A DNA stretch of 64,000 nt from Sphingobium boeckii (GCF_014199215.1 NZ_JACIJC010000002.1:656062-720061); one strand, 5' to 3'. Shown: positions 53,580 through 62,148, counted from the stretch's first letter. Notes: generated from the letters alone by a model not told the origin. A program made the numbers and translations.

Positions 53580-54281
53580 CTAATGTGTTGCGCTCTGCGC
53601 TGACGCGGCCTGACATTCAGTCTCGGACAACAGGGTGCGGCTCGCATCAAGCGCAGGCATCGGAAATACGCCTCCCATGAGCGCAAAATTTGGCAGGCGG
53701 CGGAGCCGTTCCGTCCACCGGCGCACGGCGGGATAGGGCATACGCGCGATCCCGCCCTCCTCGCTGAGGATGACATGGACGAACAATGCGATGTCCGCGA
53801 TCGTGGGCTCCGCGCCGGCGACCAGCCAGTCATCGCCGCCGCGTTCGCCGAACCAGAGATGCTTTTCCGTCATGCGTAAAAGATCATGGGCCTCCCGGCG
53901 ACGGCGCTCGATATCGGTAGCCATCCCGATGGAATCATGGAGGCGAGCGGCACCCGCGCTGGACTGAAGCAGACGGGCGATCGAAAGCCATTCCTGAACC
54001 GCGGCAAGACGCCCGGCATCCGCGGTCGGCAACCAGCGCGCGCTGCTGTCATACCGCGCGGCAAGATAGACGAGCGCCGCCAGCCAATCGCGTAGAAACG
54101 CGTCGCCCGTATCGAGCACGGGCAATGTTCCCAATGGGTTGATCGCCAGAAACGCCTCTTCCCGATGTTGCCGGCCAGGATAGCAATCAACCGTCTTGAG
54201 ATCCAGTTCGACCCCCAGCAACCCGCTCAACAATCGGACGGCATAGCATTCGGGAAGCATGGCATTGTCATATAACAGCAT
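53580..54281 (-). CDS. Glutathione S-transferase-fold protein, NdmE-like partner of the split oxygenase
   Basis: This is a 233-residue GST-fold protein: thioredoxin-like N-terminus (MLLYDNAMLPECYAVRLLSGLLGVEL, NPLGTLPVLDTGDAFLRDW) and an all-helical C-terminal domain (GAEPTIADIALFVHVI). It starts within the last 14 bases of the Rieske gene, so it is translationally coupled to it. In the caffeine-degrader enzyme NdmC-NdmD-NdmE the GST-like NdmE is needed to assemble the Rieske-less NdmC, and the same three-part grouping here suggests a structural rather than conjugating role. A plain GST cannot be excluded. Confidence 0.75.
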   Translation of the reverse strand: MLLYDNAMLPECYAVRLLSGLLGVELDLKTVDCYPGRQHREEAFLAINPLGTLPVLDTGDAFLRDWLAALVYLAARYDSSARWLPTADAGRLAAVQEWLSIARLLQSSAGAARLHDSIGMATDIERRRREAHDLLRMTEKHLWFGERGGDDWLVAGAEPTIADIALFVHVILSEEGGIARMPYPAVRRWTERLRRLPNFALMGGVFPMPALDASRTLLSETECQAASAQSATH

Positions 54282-54873
54282 GATCGGCCTCCAATTGGCG
54301 GCGCAGTCGTTCCAGCGCAGAGTCAAGCGTGCGCAGGGAAGCCTCATCGCGCGCAATCCCCCGGATAACGCTTTGCCCCTCCGCCAGCGGCTGAACAAAG
54401 AAGGTGGCCCCCGTCAATTCGGCCGCCAAGAGCGCCGCTTCCACGGTTGCGGCGGGCCGGTTTACGGGCAACGCGCGCATCACGACACCATCGCGCACCA
54501 AGGGGACAGTGCCTTCGCTGTGGTCCTCGGCCACTCTTGTCCACACCAATCCGCCGCGTTCGATCACGGGAAAGATCGTCGCGCGAATGACCGCAGCCGG
54601 CTTTTGGGTAGGATGTGCAGGGATATGGGTACAGGCACCGCTGCCACTGGCGAAGCGCCAGGCGTGATACTGGCACTGCAATTCATTGCCGACAGCCACG
54701 CCTATCGAGAAGCGCACGCCGCGATGGGGGCAGCGATCCTCCCACACATTGACCTCCCCTTCGGCAGATCGCCAGACGGCGAGCGCCTGGCCTTCCAATT
54801 GGGTTTGATAGACATGCCCCGTCGGCAAATCGGAGGACGCGGCCACGGGATGCCATCCGATTGACGCAATCAT
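54268..54873 (-). CDS. Standalone Rieske [2Fe-2S] protein of a split oxygenase
   Basis: This is a 201-residue protein. Residues 1-115 are a complete oxygenase-type Rieske domain with CPH at 48-50 and CQYH at 67-70 giving the C-x-H...C-x2-H cluster ligands. It opens with SIGWHPVAASSDLPTG as in N-termini of VanA-type oxygenases. Residues about 120-201 have no recognised domain. No mononuclear iron site is present. Its ATG overlaps the stop of the Rieske-less catalytic gene by 4 bases. It should shuttle electrons from an unlinked reductase to that partner, as the N-terminal Rieske domain of NdmD does for NdmC. Confidence 0.85.
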   Translation of the reverse strand: MIASIGWHPVAASSDLPTGHVYQTQLEGQALAVWRSAEGEVNVWEDRCPHRGVRFSIGVAVGNELQCQYHAWRFASGSGACTHIPAHPTQKPAAVIRATIFPVIERGGLVWTRVAEDHSEGTVPLVRDGVVMRALPVNRPAATVEAALLAAELTGATFFVQPLAEGQSVIRGIARDEASLRTLDSALERLRRQLEADHAVI

Positions 54874-55721
54874 GCCGGCACGCCCGCTGCTTCACGCACC
54901 ACGCCATAGGTCACCCCCAATTGCGCGAGCCAGCGCCGATAGGCGATTGATGTCTTGTCGGCCAGGATCGGAATCTCCATGCGCGGGCCGATGGGCAGAC
55001 GTTTGGGATTTTGATTTTCGAGGATCGGCTTGTCCTGAAGAAATATGAGTTGCTGATATCCGCGTATGTCCGCCGCGCTGTAGGCGCTGCCGGGGACCAG
55101 CAAAAGCGTGTGGGCGACGCAATGATCCTCGTCGACGGGCTGCGCGAACAGATATGCGGTTGTCACAAGCGTGCCGCTGTCCAAAAGTATTTTTTGGAAC
55201 CAGGCCGTCAACGGCCGTTCCACTTTATAGCTATATCCGATCATCACGCCCTGATTGTCCATCAGCGCATTGGGCTGAAAGACTTCGCATCCCGTCACGA
55301 GCACCCCCCCGCCCGGCAGAGTTTCGACGTTATAGCTGGCCACCGCCGTTTCGGGTTCTGCGCCGAGATATCCGGCGTGGACATAACCCAGATGCCCGAG
55401 ATCGAGAAAATTCTCGATCGCGCGGCCGGCGGACGCATGGACGGAGACCGCGCCGCCGATGACAGCCGTCATATCCTCGACTGCGAGTTCCGGAACGTCG
55501 ATGATCGGCTGCATCGGTGTCCCAAGGCAGGCCCATATGAACCCGTAGCGCACGTCGCACAGAACGGGCACGCCATCGGACTGCACGATTCCAACGCTGC
55601 CATCTTCCGCACGCGCAATCTGAAGCGCGACGCCGAGCAGGGCTGTGGCGAACGTCTCGCCATGCAACAAGGCGGCGGTGTCGCCAACGACATGCCAATC
55701 GTTCCAGAGTATCGGATCCAA
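54870..55721 (-). CDS. Rieske-less oxygenase catalytic subunit, NdmC-like (putative purine N-demethylase)
   Basis: This is a 283-residue protein with the VanA-type mononuclear iron domain: Asn104, bridging Asp107, His110 and His115 in ENFLDLGHLGYVH and the C-terminal LQDKPILENQ with Asp230 as likely third ligand. The N-terminus starts like a Rieske oxygenase (LWNDWHVVGD), but where two Cys-His motifs should lie (after about residue 50) some 50-60 residues are missing, and it passes straight to VPVLCDVRYGFIWACLG. It therefore needs Rieske electrons from outside, supplied by the coupled downstream gene. NdmC (7-methylxanthine N7-demethylase) has the same length and defect. TTG 55721 has AGGA 7 bases upstream. 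Confidence 0.82.
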   Translation of the reverse strand: MDPILWNDWHVVGDTAALLHGETFATALLGVALQIARAEDGSVGIVQSDGVPVLCDVRYGFIWACLGTPMQPIIDVPELAVEDMTAVIGGAVSVHASAGRAIENFLDLGHLGYVHAGYLGAEPETAVASYNVETLPGGGVLVTGCEVFQPNALMDNQGVMIGYSYKVERPLTAWFQKILLDSGTLVTTAYLFAQPVDEDHCVAHTLLLVPGSAYSAADIRGYQQLIFLQDKPILENQNPKRLPIGPRMEIPILADKTSIAYRRWLAQLGVTYGVVREAAGVPA

Positions 55722-55810
55722 CGCTTTTTCCTCTTGGCTTGTCCAAGCATGATACCGCCTCGGCGCCGCTACAATAAAGAGCAGATTTTAGGGCTGACCG
55801 TTCGATTATT

Positions 55811-55827
55811 GATGGGCTTAGCCCATC
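55811..55827. promoter_or_regulatory. Dyad between the tannase gene and the split oxygenase operon
   Basis: GATGGGC-TTA-GCCCATC is a perfect 7-bp inverted repeat about 90 bases before the oxygenase start and 27 bases after the tannase stop. It may be an operator of the oxygenase operon or a short terminator. Confidence 0.35.
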
Positions 55828-55853
55828 GGCTGCACCATTGCGCCTATGGCCCT

Positions 55854-57458
55854 TTACGGCTTGGGCTTCGCGGACGCTCTTAGGGGATTTACGGACACGA
55901 AGCTCGAAGGGTCATTCGGATCCCCGCGCCCGCTATACCGATATTGCAGGGGATAGGCGTAGATCGGCCGGGAGAAGGTCGTTTTCTGCGTGGGATTGCG
56001 GAAATATTGCGTGACGTCCTGCGTGGCCCAATCGGTGGAGGGCACATGGCGCGCCATCAGCACATCGGGCGCCTGACCCCTTTCCACCCAGGCTTCGAGA
56101 TAGGAAAGCTGGTCGATCGCATTTGCGCCAGGCCCGCCGCCGCAATGCGCACGACCAGGGATCATGAACAGCCGGGCGAAGGCCTTGGTCGCAGCCTCTC
56201 CGCCCATGGCCTTCTGCACCATCTCGTAATAGTCGATCGTGTTGAGGGAAAACGGCGTGCCGTCATCGTGCCAGCCTTGCATGATCAGCAGCTTGCCGCC
56301 GCGATCGCGATAGGCCCGAAGATCGGGATTGCTGGCTTCGTAAATGGCGCTCATCAGGCGCATCCGCTGGGGATCCTTATCCCAATCGAATGTGGACGCG
56401 TCCCAATCCGGGCCGGGATCCTGCCCGAAGGCCATGTATTTCATGAAGTCGGAGGAGAAACGCTCCGGCGAAGTGAAAGAGAAATAGCCGTCTTCCGACC
56501 CCAGAACGGAATGCGAAAGATAGATTTTGCGTCCTTTTGAATCGACCGGGCCGGAATAGATTTTGCGCGCGGCCTCCACCTGCAGCGGCGACAGGCACGC
56601 CTTGGTGCGGCTGGCCGTGCACGCAATCTCAACCGGATCGAAATTGCACTGGCGCGGATCACCGATCACACCGTCACGAACATTGTCATTCATGTCACAT
56701 TTCGCGATCACAGCCTGTTTCAGCGCCTCGATATCGGTCGGACCGAATAGCGACTGACCATCCTGTCCGCGTGTGGCCAGCATATTCCAGTGAAAAATCG
56801 CAAAGGAATCGCACAGACGCGACGCCGGATCATTTGCCATGATCCCGTCATAGTCTTCCGGAAATTTCTGCGCGGCGGCCAGCGCCTGTCGCCCGCCGCC
56901 GGAGCAGCCAGTGAAATAGGACCATTTCGGTGCCGCGCCATAATAGCGCGTGGCAATGCCCTTGGCCGCGAGCGCGGTGACGTGGATCGCCCGAAAGCCA
57001 TAATCCACCTCTCCCTTCAGATTATCGAGCGCCCATGTGCCATCATCCATCTGCGACTTATGGCCCTGATCGGAAATGACACAGGTATAGCCCCGACGCA
57101 CGGCATCATCACATTGCGCCGTCTCCGTAGAAAAGCGGGTGCCCCCGCAAAAACCGCCGCATCCCACCTGGAGAAAGCGGCTGTTCCATGTTTCCGGCAG
57201 TCGCAGCTCGAAACCGACGGTCGAAGTGACATAGCCTTCGACCAGACAGTAATCGGGCTGCTCGCCGTCGCCGCTCACCACCTTCGCCGTGATGATTTGC
57301 GCAGGCGCATCCTGGATCCGGCCGAAATCCGTCCCCATGAGCGCTTCGCAACGCGCCTTATGCGGCACGCTCGCGGTCTGAGCCGCGGCCGAAGGGCCGA
57401 TCAGGAGCGTCATCGACGCCAGCATAAGCGAGAAGGCGGACAACAGGATTTTGATCAC
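55854..57458 (-). CDS. Tannase/feruloyl esterase family protein (secreted)
   Basis: This is a 534-residue alpha/beta hydrolase of the tannase family: signal peptide (IKILLSAFSLMLASMTLLIG, then AAAQT), GCGGFCGG, the Ser motif YFTGCSGGGRQAL and the C-terminal RAHCGGGPGA. It thus carries the paired Cys-Ser and His-Cys of the CS-D-HC catalytic motif. It hydrolyses aromatic esters such as galloyl or feruloyl esters in the periplasm. GTG 57458 with AAGAGG upstream fits the signal peptide best. A LysR gene lies upstream on the same strand. Confidence 0.88.
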   Translation of the reverse strand: MIKILLSAFSLMLASMTLLIGPSAAAQTASVPHKARCEALMGTDFGRIQDAPAQIITAKVVSGDGEQPDYCLVEGYVTSTVGFELRLPETWNSRFLQVGCGGFCGGTRFSTETAQCDDAVRRGYTCVISDQGHKSQMDDGTWALDNLKGEVDYGFRAIHVTALAAKGIATRYYGAAPKWSYFTGCSGGGRQALAAAQKFPEDYDGIMANDPASRLCDSFAIFHWNMLATRGQDGQSLFGPTDIEALKQAVIAKCDMNDNVRDGVIGDPRQCNFDPVEIACTASRTKACLSPLQVEAARKIYSGPVDSKGRKIYLSHSVLGSEDGYFSFTSPERFSSDFMKYMAFGQDPGPDWDASTFDWDKDPQRMRLMSAIYEASNPDLRAYRDRGGKLLIMQGWHDDGTPFSLNTIDYYEMVQKAMGGEAATKAFARLFMIPGRAHCGGGPGANAIDQLSYLEAWVERGQAPDVLMARHVPSTDWATQDVTQYFRNPTQKTTFSRPIYAYPLQYRYSGRGDPNDPSSFVSVNPLRASAKPKP

Positions 57459-57686
57459 GAACACACCTCTTTTCGTGCCGGTTTCAATAGATGTCTTGCG
57501 TGAAAAAGCCGAAATCAAGATTTCCCATATTCCCTCACGCCGCCGGACCGTCCATCATATGGTCGTTCACATAGCGTTGGGGCGGACGCCTCTCCATCAA
57601 CTTTATTAGGGCGTGGCATCGCAAATTTGCGGCACCCGGCCGAACGCATTCCAGATTCACGTTCAAACCGTCGTCAAACGTGCCGC

Positions 57687-58595
57687 TTAAACCGAGGGTT
57701 CGTTCTGGTTCATCATGACCTCGGACAAATGTTTGATAAAAAGTGACGATGGAATGGACAACGATCGTCCGCTCGCCGCGATGAGAGAAAGATTGGATAG
57801 CGGCGCTTTTTCCTCGACGAATGGCAGGAATATGAGCCCTCCCGATTCAACCTCGTCGAACACGTCTATCGCCGTGACCAGCGCTGCACCGCATCCCAGA
57901 TAAGCGAGTTGCTTGGCCAAGGTGAAGCTGCTGGTCTCGAACGCCGCGAGCGGCACGGTGCCGATCCCCCGCTGCCAAAAAGCGTCGATCCCGGCGCGAA
58001 GCGAAAGACTGCCGTCAGGGATGATGAGCGGATATTTGCTGCATTCATCGATCGTCACATCGACTTGGGTGAGCGGATGCCCCGGGATCACGGCTACGCC
58101 CAGCTTGTACAACACCGTCTTTTCCAACCGGAGTGCGTGGGTGTTGGGCGGATTGAAAGTGAGACCGACATCGAATTGGTTCGCCAGCACCAGATCGGCG
58201 ACCGTCGCGGCCGGCGCAACCTGGACGCGATGGCTGATGGCAGGGTAATTCCGATGAAATGCCGCAAGCGCCTTGCCGATGAATGCGAGCGCGCCCTCAA
58301 CCGTAACGATGGAGACTTCACCGCGGCGGAGTCCCTGCAAATCATCGATATGAGACTTTGCTTTCGAAAGCTCCCGCTTGGTGCGCCGCACGGTTTCGAC
58401 CAATATCTCGCCCGCCGCGGTCAGGATGAGGCCTTTGGTGGTCCGTTCGAACAAAGGCGCGCCGATATATTGCTCGAGCTGCAATATCTGCCGATCGACC
58501 GCGGAGGCCGCGATATTCAGATGATCCGATGCACGACGAATGGAACCCCTCCGCGCCACCTCGTCGAAATACATGAGCGCTCTAGAATGAAGCAT
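57687..58595 (-). CDS. LysR-family transcriptional regulator
   Basis: This is a 302-residue LTTR: N-terminal winged HTH (YFDEVARRGSIRRASDHLNIAASAVDRQILQLEQYIGAPLFERTTKG) and a C-terminal periplasmic-binding-protein-like effector domain (SIVTVEGALAFIGKAL to about residue 295). The Ala-Ala-Ser-Ala-Val-Asp-Arg recognition helix is of the subgroup seen in aromatic-ester and allantoin regulators. It reads towards the tannase gene and may control it or the divergent region. ATG 58595 is used; a second ATG follows 7 codons later. Confidence 0.88.
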   Translation of the reverse strand: MLHSRALMYFDEVARRGSIRRASDHLNIAASAVDRQILQLEQYIGAPLFERTTKGLILTAAGEILVETVRRTKRELSKAKSHIDDLQGLRRGEVSIVTVEGALAFIGKALAAFHRNYPAISHRVQVAPAATVADLVLANQFDVGLTFNPPNTHALRLEKTVLYKLGVAVIPGHPLTQVDVTIDECSKYPLIIPDGSLSLRAGIDAFWQRGIGTVPLAAFETSSFTLAKQLAYLGCGAALVTAIDVFDEVESGGLIFLPFVEEKAPLSNLSLIAASGRSLSIPSSLFIKHLSEVMMNQNEPSV

Positions 58596-58688
58596 ACAGG
58601 AGCCGACCTTATTTTTCTATTTTTAAGGGATAACACCTAGCAAAATATAGAGCAACTACAAGCTGGCACTTCATTGGGGGGGACAACG

Positions 58689-59249
58689 TCAAGCTGGCCT
58701 GTCGGCATCGTTACGGAGGCCGGTGTGGCCTATGACATCGACCTGTTCGCACTGTCCGCCTGCGAAACCGCCGGTATAGGCCGATCCGATCACATCAATC
58801 GCACCCCCGTCTGCTCTGCTAATGGCCGTATCGACAGTCGCGGCTCCATTATCCACATTGATGCGTAGATTCTGATCATCGCCGCCGATGACGCGCAGCC
58901 GATCGGGGACGGGATTGAAATCAACACCCAAGATCCCGCTGGTGGGGACAACGGAACTGGCGCTCACGAATGTTGCGATTCCCGCGGTCGTCAGCGAATA
59001 GATGCGACCACTATTGGCGGCGATTCCGTAAATGACGCCATTTGAGGATCTCATATCGATCCCACCCAGCACATCGCCTGCAGCCAGTCCGCTGATCAGC
59101 GCTGAACTGCCGATCAGTGTTGGGCTGGCGGAGTCGAAGGTCACAATCCGCTGATCGAGCGTCACCCCGATCAATTGTTCGGCCCGCGCCACCGATATTG
59201 GCGCGAGCACAATCGCGGCGGCGAAGAGCAATTTCCACGGCTTCGACAT
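58689..59249 (-). CDS. DUF4394 beta-propeller-like secreted protein, C-terminally truncated
   Basis: This is a 186-residue protein with a signal peptide (KPWKLLFAAAIVLAPISVARA) and the DUF4394 pattern: IVTFDSASP, GLAAGDVLGGIDMRSSNGVIYGI, LGVDFNPVPDRLRVIGGDDQNLRINVDNG. After IGSAYTGGFAGG the family sequence should continue for some 60-80 residues, but here it runs into CEQVDVIGHTGLRNDADRPA and stops. A frameshift or deletion of the 3' end is likely, so it may be a pseudogene. Function of the family is unknown. Confidence 0.65.
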   Translation of the reverse strand: MSKPWKLLFAAAIVLAPISVARAEQLIGVTLDQRIVTFDSASPTLIGSSALISGLAAGDVLGGIDMRSSNGVIYGIAANSGRIYSLTTAGIATFVSASSVVPTSGILGVDFNPVPDRLRVIGGDDQNLRINVDNGAATVDTAISRADGGAIDVIGSAYTGGFAGGQCEQVDVIGHTGLRNDADRPA

Positions 59250-59570
59250 GAGGCATCTCCCTGTTCGGCCGAAAACCAGCCGACGAAAGATACGCAGACG
59301 ACACGTCTTTGGACGCGGCTTGGCATCGAGAAATTTGGGATTGGCGAAATTTTGTTTTGATATGTCCTTTGGCGCAGGCGGCATCTGTCTTCGCCTTGTT
59401 CCACAGCGGTTCAATCTCGGTGCCGCGCTGCCGGTAAAAAGGACGGACGATCACCCGTTTTCACCGACACCACACGGCCCACTCATAATGTCGCCGCCGA
59501 GGAGTGCCGATCCACAGGGCGAGCCAGTCACCGGGTGATGGCAGTCGGAGCATCGGCATGGCCTGGATTT
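59250..59570. other. 321-bp intergenic region
   Basis: No gene is visible between the DUF4394 gene and the MBL hydrolase. ATCACCCG (about 59452) and CGGGTGAT (about 59532) form distant inverted half sites. The DUF4394 promoter should be here. Confidence 0.5.
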
Positions 59571-60578
59571 TTACTGGACCTCATCCGGTGCCGCGTCGAA
59601 AGCCACCGTCTCCGCCGGGCGCAAGGCCACGAAGCGATCCGGCGCGATGGCGCGCGCCGCAAGGCCCGCCCTCAACCTCAAGGCAGGTTCATCTCTGGGT
59701 TCGTCCGTCAGTTTGAATGTGCCCCAATGAATGCCGATGGCGGCCCGGGCATCAAGATCCAGCATGATCTGAATGGCCTCTTCCGGATCGGTATGCTGGG
59801 CGGCCATGAACCAGCGCGGATCATAGGCACCGATGGGGATGAGCGCGAGATCGGTGGGGCCGAAGCGTGCGCGCAGATCGCGAAAGATCGCGCCCGTGCC
59901 ATAGCCGGTATCACCGGCGAAATAGATGAGCTGACCCTGCGTCCGCAGCATGAACCCGCCCCACAGGGCCATGCGCCGGTCCCGCATGCCGCGCGAGGAC
60001 CAATGGAGCGCCGGCACGATATGCGCTTCGACGCCGGGTGCGATGTCGAACCGGTCGAACCAGTCGCCCGTCGCGACCCGCGCTTTGGGTATATGACGAT
60101 GAATGATGCGATCATTGCCGAGCGGCGTGACGATCAACGGATCATGGCGGGCGTGCAAAGCGCGTAATGTGGCGATGTCGAGATGGTCGTAATGATTGTG
60201 CGATAACAGGATCGCATCGATGGGCGGAAGATCGTCCATGGCGATGCCGGGCAGCGTCACCCGGCGTGGCCCGGCAAAGGCCAGCGGACTGGCGCGACCG
60301 GACCAGACCGGATCAGTGAGCACATTCAGACCGCCGACCTGGATCAGCAGGGTGGCGTGCCCGATCATCGTGACGCGCAATCCTTTCACCTTGGCGGCAG
60401 GGACGACGGGGGCCACAGGAACCGATACCGGCCACGCCGTTTTCGGCGCGGTGCGATGCCAGCGCAGCACATCGCCCAAGGAACGGTCTGTCTCCGGCTC
60501 GCCTGCCGGGTTCAGGAAGCGGAGGCCGTCGAAATGCGCGGAGATGGGGCCGTCATAATAGCGGTTGCGGGCAGACAT
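59571..60578 (-). CDS. MBL-fold metallohydrolase (UlaG/NAPE-PLD-like)
   Basis: This is a 335-residue metallo-beta-lactamase fold enzyme: GHATLLIQVGGLNVLTDPVW, the metal motif SHNHYDHLD, VPALHWSSRGMRDR and YFAGDTGYGTGAIF, with GIHWGTF near the C-terminus. This arrangement is that of bacterial N-acyl-phosphatidylethanolamine phospholipase-D-like and UlaG-like proteins. The natural substrate is not predictable. It is followed on the same strand by nothing functionally linked. Confidence 0.87.
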   Translation of the reverse strand: MSARNRYYDGPISAHFDGLRFLNPAGEPETDRSLGDVLRWHRTAPKTAWPVSVPVAPVVPAAKVKGLRVTMIGHATLLIQVGGLNVLTDPVWSGRASPLAFAGPRRVTLPGIAMDDLPPIDAILLSHNHYDHLDIATLRALHARHDPLIVTPLGNDRIIHRHIPKARVATGDWFDRFDIAPGVEAHIVPALHWSSRGMRDRRMALWGGFMLRTQGQLIYFAGDTGYGTGAIFRDLRARFGPTDLALIPIGAYDPRWFMAAQHTDPEEAIQIMLDLDARAAIGIHWGTFKLTDEPRDEPALRLRAGLAARAIAPDRFVALRPAETVAFDAAPDEVQ

Positions 60579-60691
60579 TCAGGATGGCCTCGGTCGATGG
60601 AGCGGGAGGTGGGCTCAAAGGCCAAGATGGCGGCGCGTCTCCCGGCGTCAAGCGACACTGTGAGGATCAGCACCGCCACGCTGGATTTTCG

Positions 60692-61450
60692 TCAGGCCGC
60701 GGCCTTCGACCAGGCGATGGCATCGGCACCGGCGGGCAGCACCATCGGACAGCCCGGATCGGTCGCGGCGCGGAACACCGCCTCGGCCACATCCTGCGCG
60801 GTCGTCAGATCGCCCGATGCCGCGGTTTCCATCATCGCCATGGTTTGGCTGGCAAACCCCTCATAGGCCAAGGGGAACCAGCCGCCTTCGGCGATGCGCG
60901 CCCGCGCGGACACCGCAAAATCGGTCGACGGTGCCATGCCCGGCAAGACCACTCTGGCGCGGATACCGAAGTCGGCAAGCTCCAATGCGGCGGACTCGGT
61001 CAGCGCCGTCATCGCCGCCTTGCTGGCACGGTAGACCGAAAGCAGCGGCAGCGGCTTGAGCGTCGAACTCGAACTGACATTGACGATCACGCCCGAGCGC
61101 CTTTCGCGCATGTCCGGGAGCACCGCCTGCATCATCGCCACCGTGCCGAACAGATTGGTCTCGAATATGTCGCGCACCGTTTGCATCGACGTGCCCTCGA
61201 CCGCATTGAGCCAACCAATGCCCGCATTGTTGACCAGCACATCGATCGGCCCGGCCTGGGCGACCGCCGCTGCGATGCTGGCCGCATCGGTGACGTCGAG
61301 CGGCAAAACGCGCAACCTGTCGGAAACCGGCAAGACGCTGGCCGCAGGATCACGCATCGTCGCGATGACCGACCAGCCTTGATCGAGAAAATAGCGTGCG
61401 GTTTCACGGCCAAAGCCGGTCGAGCAGCCTGTGATGAGAACGGTATTCAT
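60692..61450 (-). CDS. Short-chain dehydrogenase/reductase
   Basis: This is a 252-residue classical SDR: VLITGCSTGFGRETARYFLDQG, DVTDAASIAAAV, VLVNNAGIGWLNAVE, the catalytic Ser in VNVSSSST and YRASK. The substrate is unknown. It is divergent from the TetR gene with a 71-bp shared promoter region, the usual arrangement for a TetR-repressed oxidoreductase. Confidence 0.9.
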   Translation of the reverse strand: MNTVLITGCSTGFGRETARYFLDQGWSVIATMRDPAASVLPVSDRLRVLPLDVTDAASIAAAVAQAGPIDVLVNNAGIGWLNAVEGTSMQTVRDIFETNLFGTVAMMQAVLPDMRERRSGVIVNVSSSSTLKPLPLLSVYRASKAAMTALTESAALELADFGIRARVVLPGMAPSTDFAVSARARIAEGGWFPLAYEGFASQTMAMMETAASGDLTTAQDVAEAVFRAATDPGCPMVLPAGADAIAWSKAAA

Positions 61451-61521
61451 AGCATTGTTCCTTGCAACGGTCTGGGTATGGGTCCAATATATGAAGGATC
61501 ATTCAGGTTTGGAATTCGCAT

Positions 61522-62148
61522 ATGAACCGCCCCGCACCATCGCTGCTTCAACCGCGGAAAATGCCGCAACAGGCCCGCTCGGCTGCGACGATCGAGGCGA
61601 TCTACACCGCGACCATTCAGGTTTTGCTGGCTGACGGGGTTGGACGCCTTACGACGACGCGGGTCGCCGAACGGGCGGGCGTTTCGGTCGGCACGATGTA
61701 TCAATATTATCCGCACAAGCAGGCGCTTCTCTTCGCGGTCGTCGAGCGGCAGCTTGAGGCGATTATTGCGTCCATGCTGACGGCAGCCGAGGGTCTTGAG
61801 GGCAGTGACCTGGCAACGCTTGCGGAGGGTCTGGCAATCGCGTGGCTCGACGCCAAGACCGCCGACATGGTCGCATCGCGCGCGATCTATGGCATTGCCG
61901 CCGAGTTCGATCTGGGCGAGGTGATGGGCAATGCCATGAAACAGATGATCGAGGTCATCGGCCGATTACTGGCTGCCGCCCCCGACGCGCGGTTCACCGA
62001 TATCGGATCTATTGCCTTCATGCTGGCGACATTGCTGGGCGGTTCGGTGCGCGTGGTGATGGAGCTTGAAGCCTCGCAAGAGCATCTTTCATGCCTGCGC
62101 AGAGAATTGCCCCGCGTCTGTCAGGCATATCTTGCGGCAGCCACTTGA
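61522..62148 (+). CDS. TetR-family transcriptional regulator
   Basis: This is a 208-residue regulator with the N-terminal HTH (ARSAATIEAIYTATIQVLLADGVGRLTTTRVAERAGVSVGTMYQYYPHKQALLFAV) and a C-terminal ligand-binding helical domain of the TetR_C type. It probably represses the divergent SDR gene. Confidence 0.92.
   Translation: MNRPAPSLLQPRKMPQQARSAATIEAIYTATIQVLLADGVGRLTTTRVAERAGVSVGTMYQYYPHKQALLFAVVERQLEAIIASMLTAAEGLEGSDLATLAEGLAIAWLDAKTADMVASRAIYGIAAEFDLGEVMGNAMKQMIEVIGRLLAAAPDARFTDIGSIAFMLATLLGGSVRVVMELEASQEHLSCLRRELPRVCQAYLAAAT

Noticed and set aside
53580..54281. Treating the GST-like gene as a generic stress GST
   Set aside because: Its 14-base overlap with the Rieske gene and the NdmCDE precedent make a complex-specific role more likely, though a plain GST is not formally excluded.
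54870..55721. Treating the catalytic gene as a pseudogene of a full Rieske oxygenase
   Set aside because: The frame is intact, the iron ligands are all kept, and coupled downstream genes supply the missing domain. A clean domain absence with a matching partner points to a functional split.
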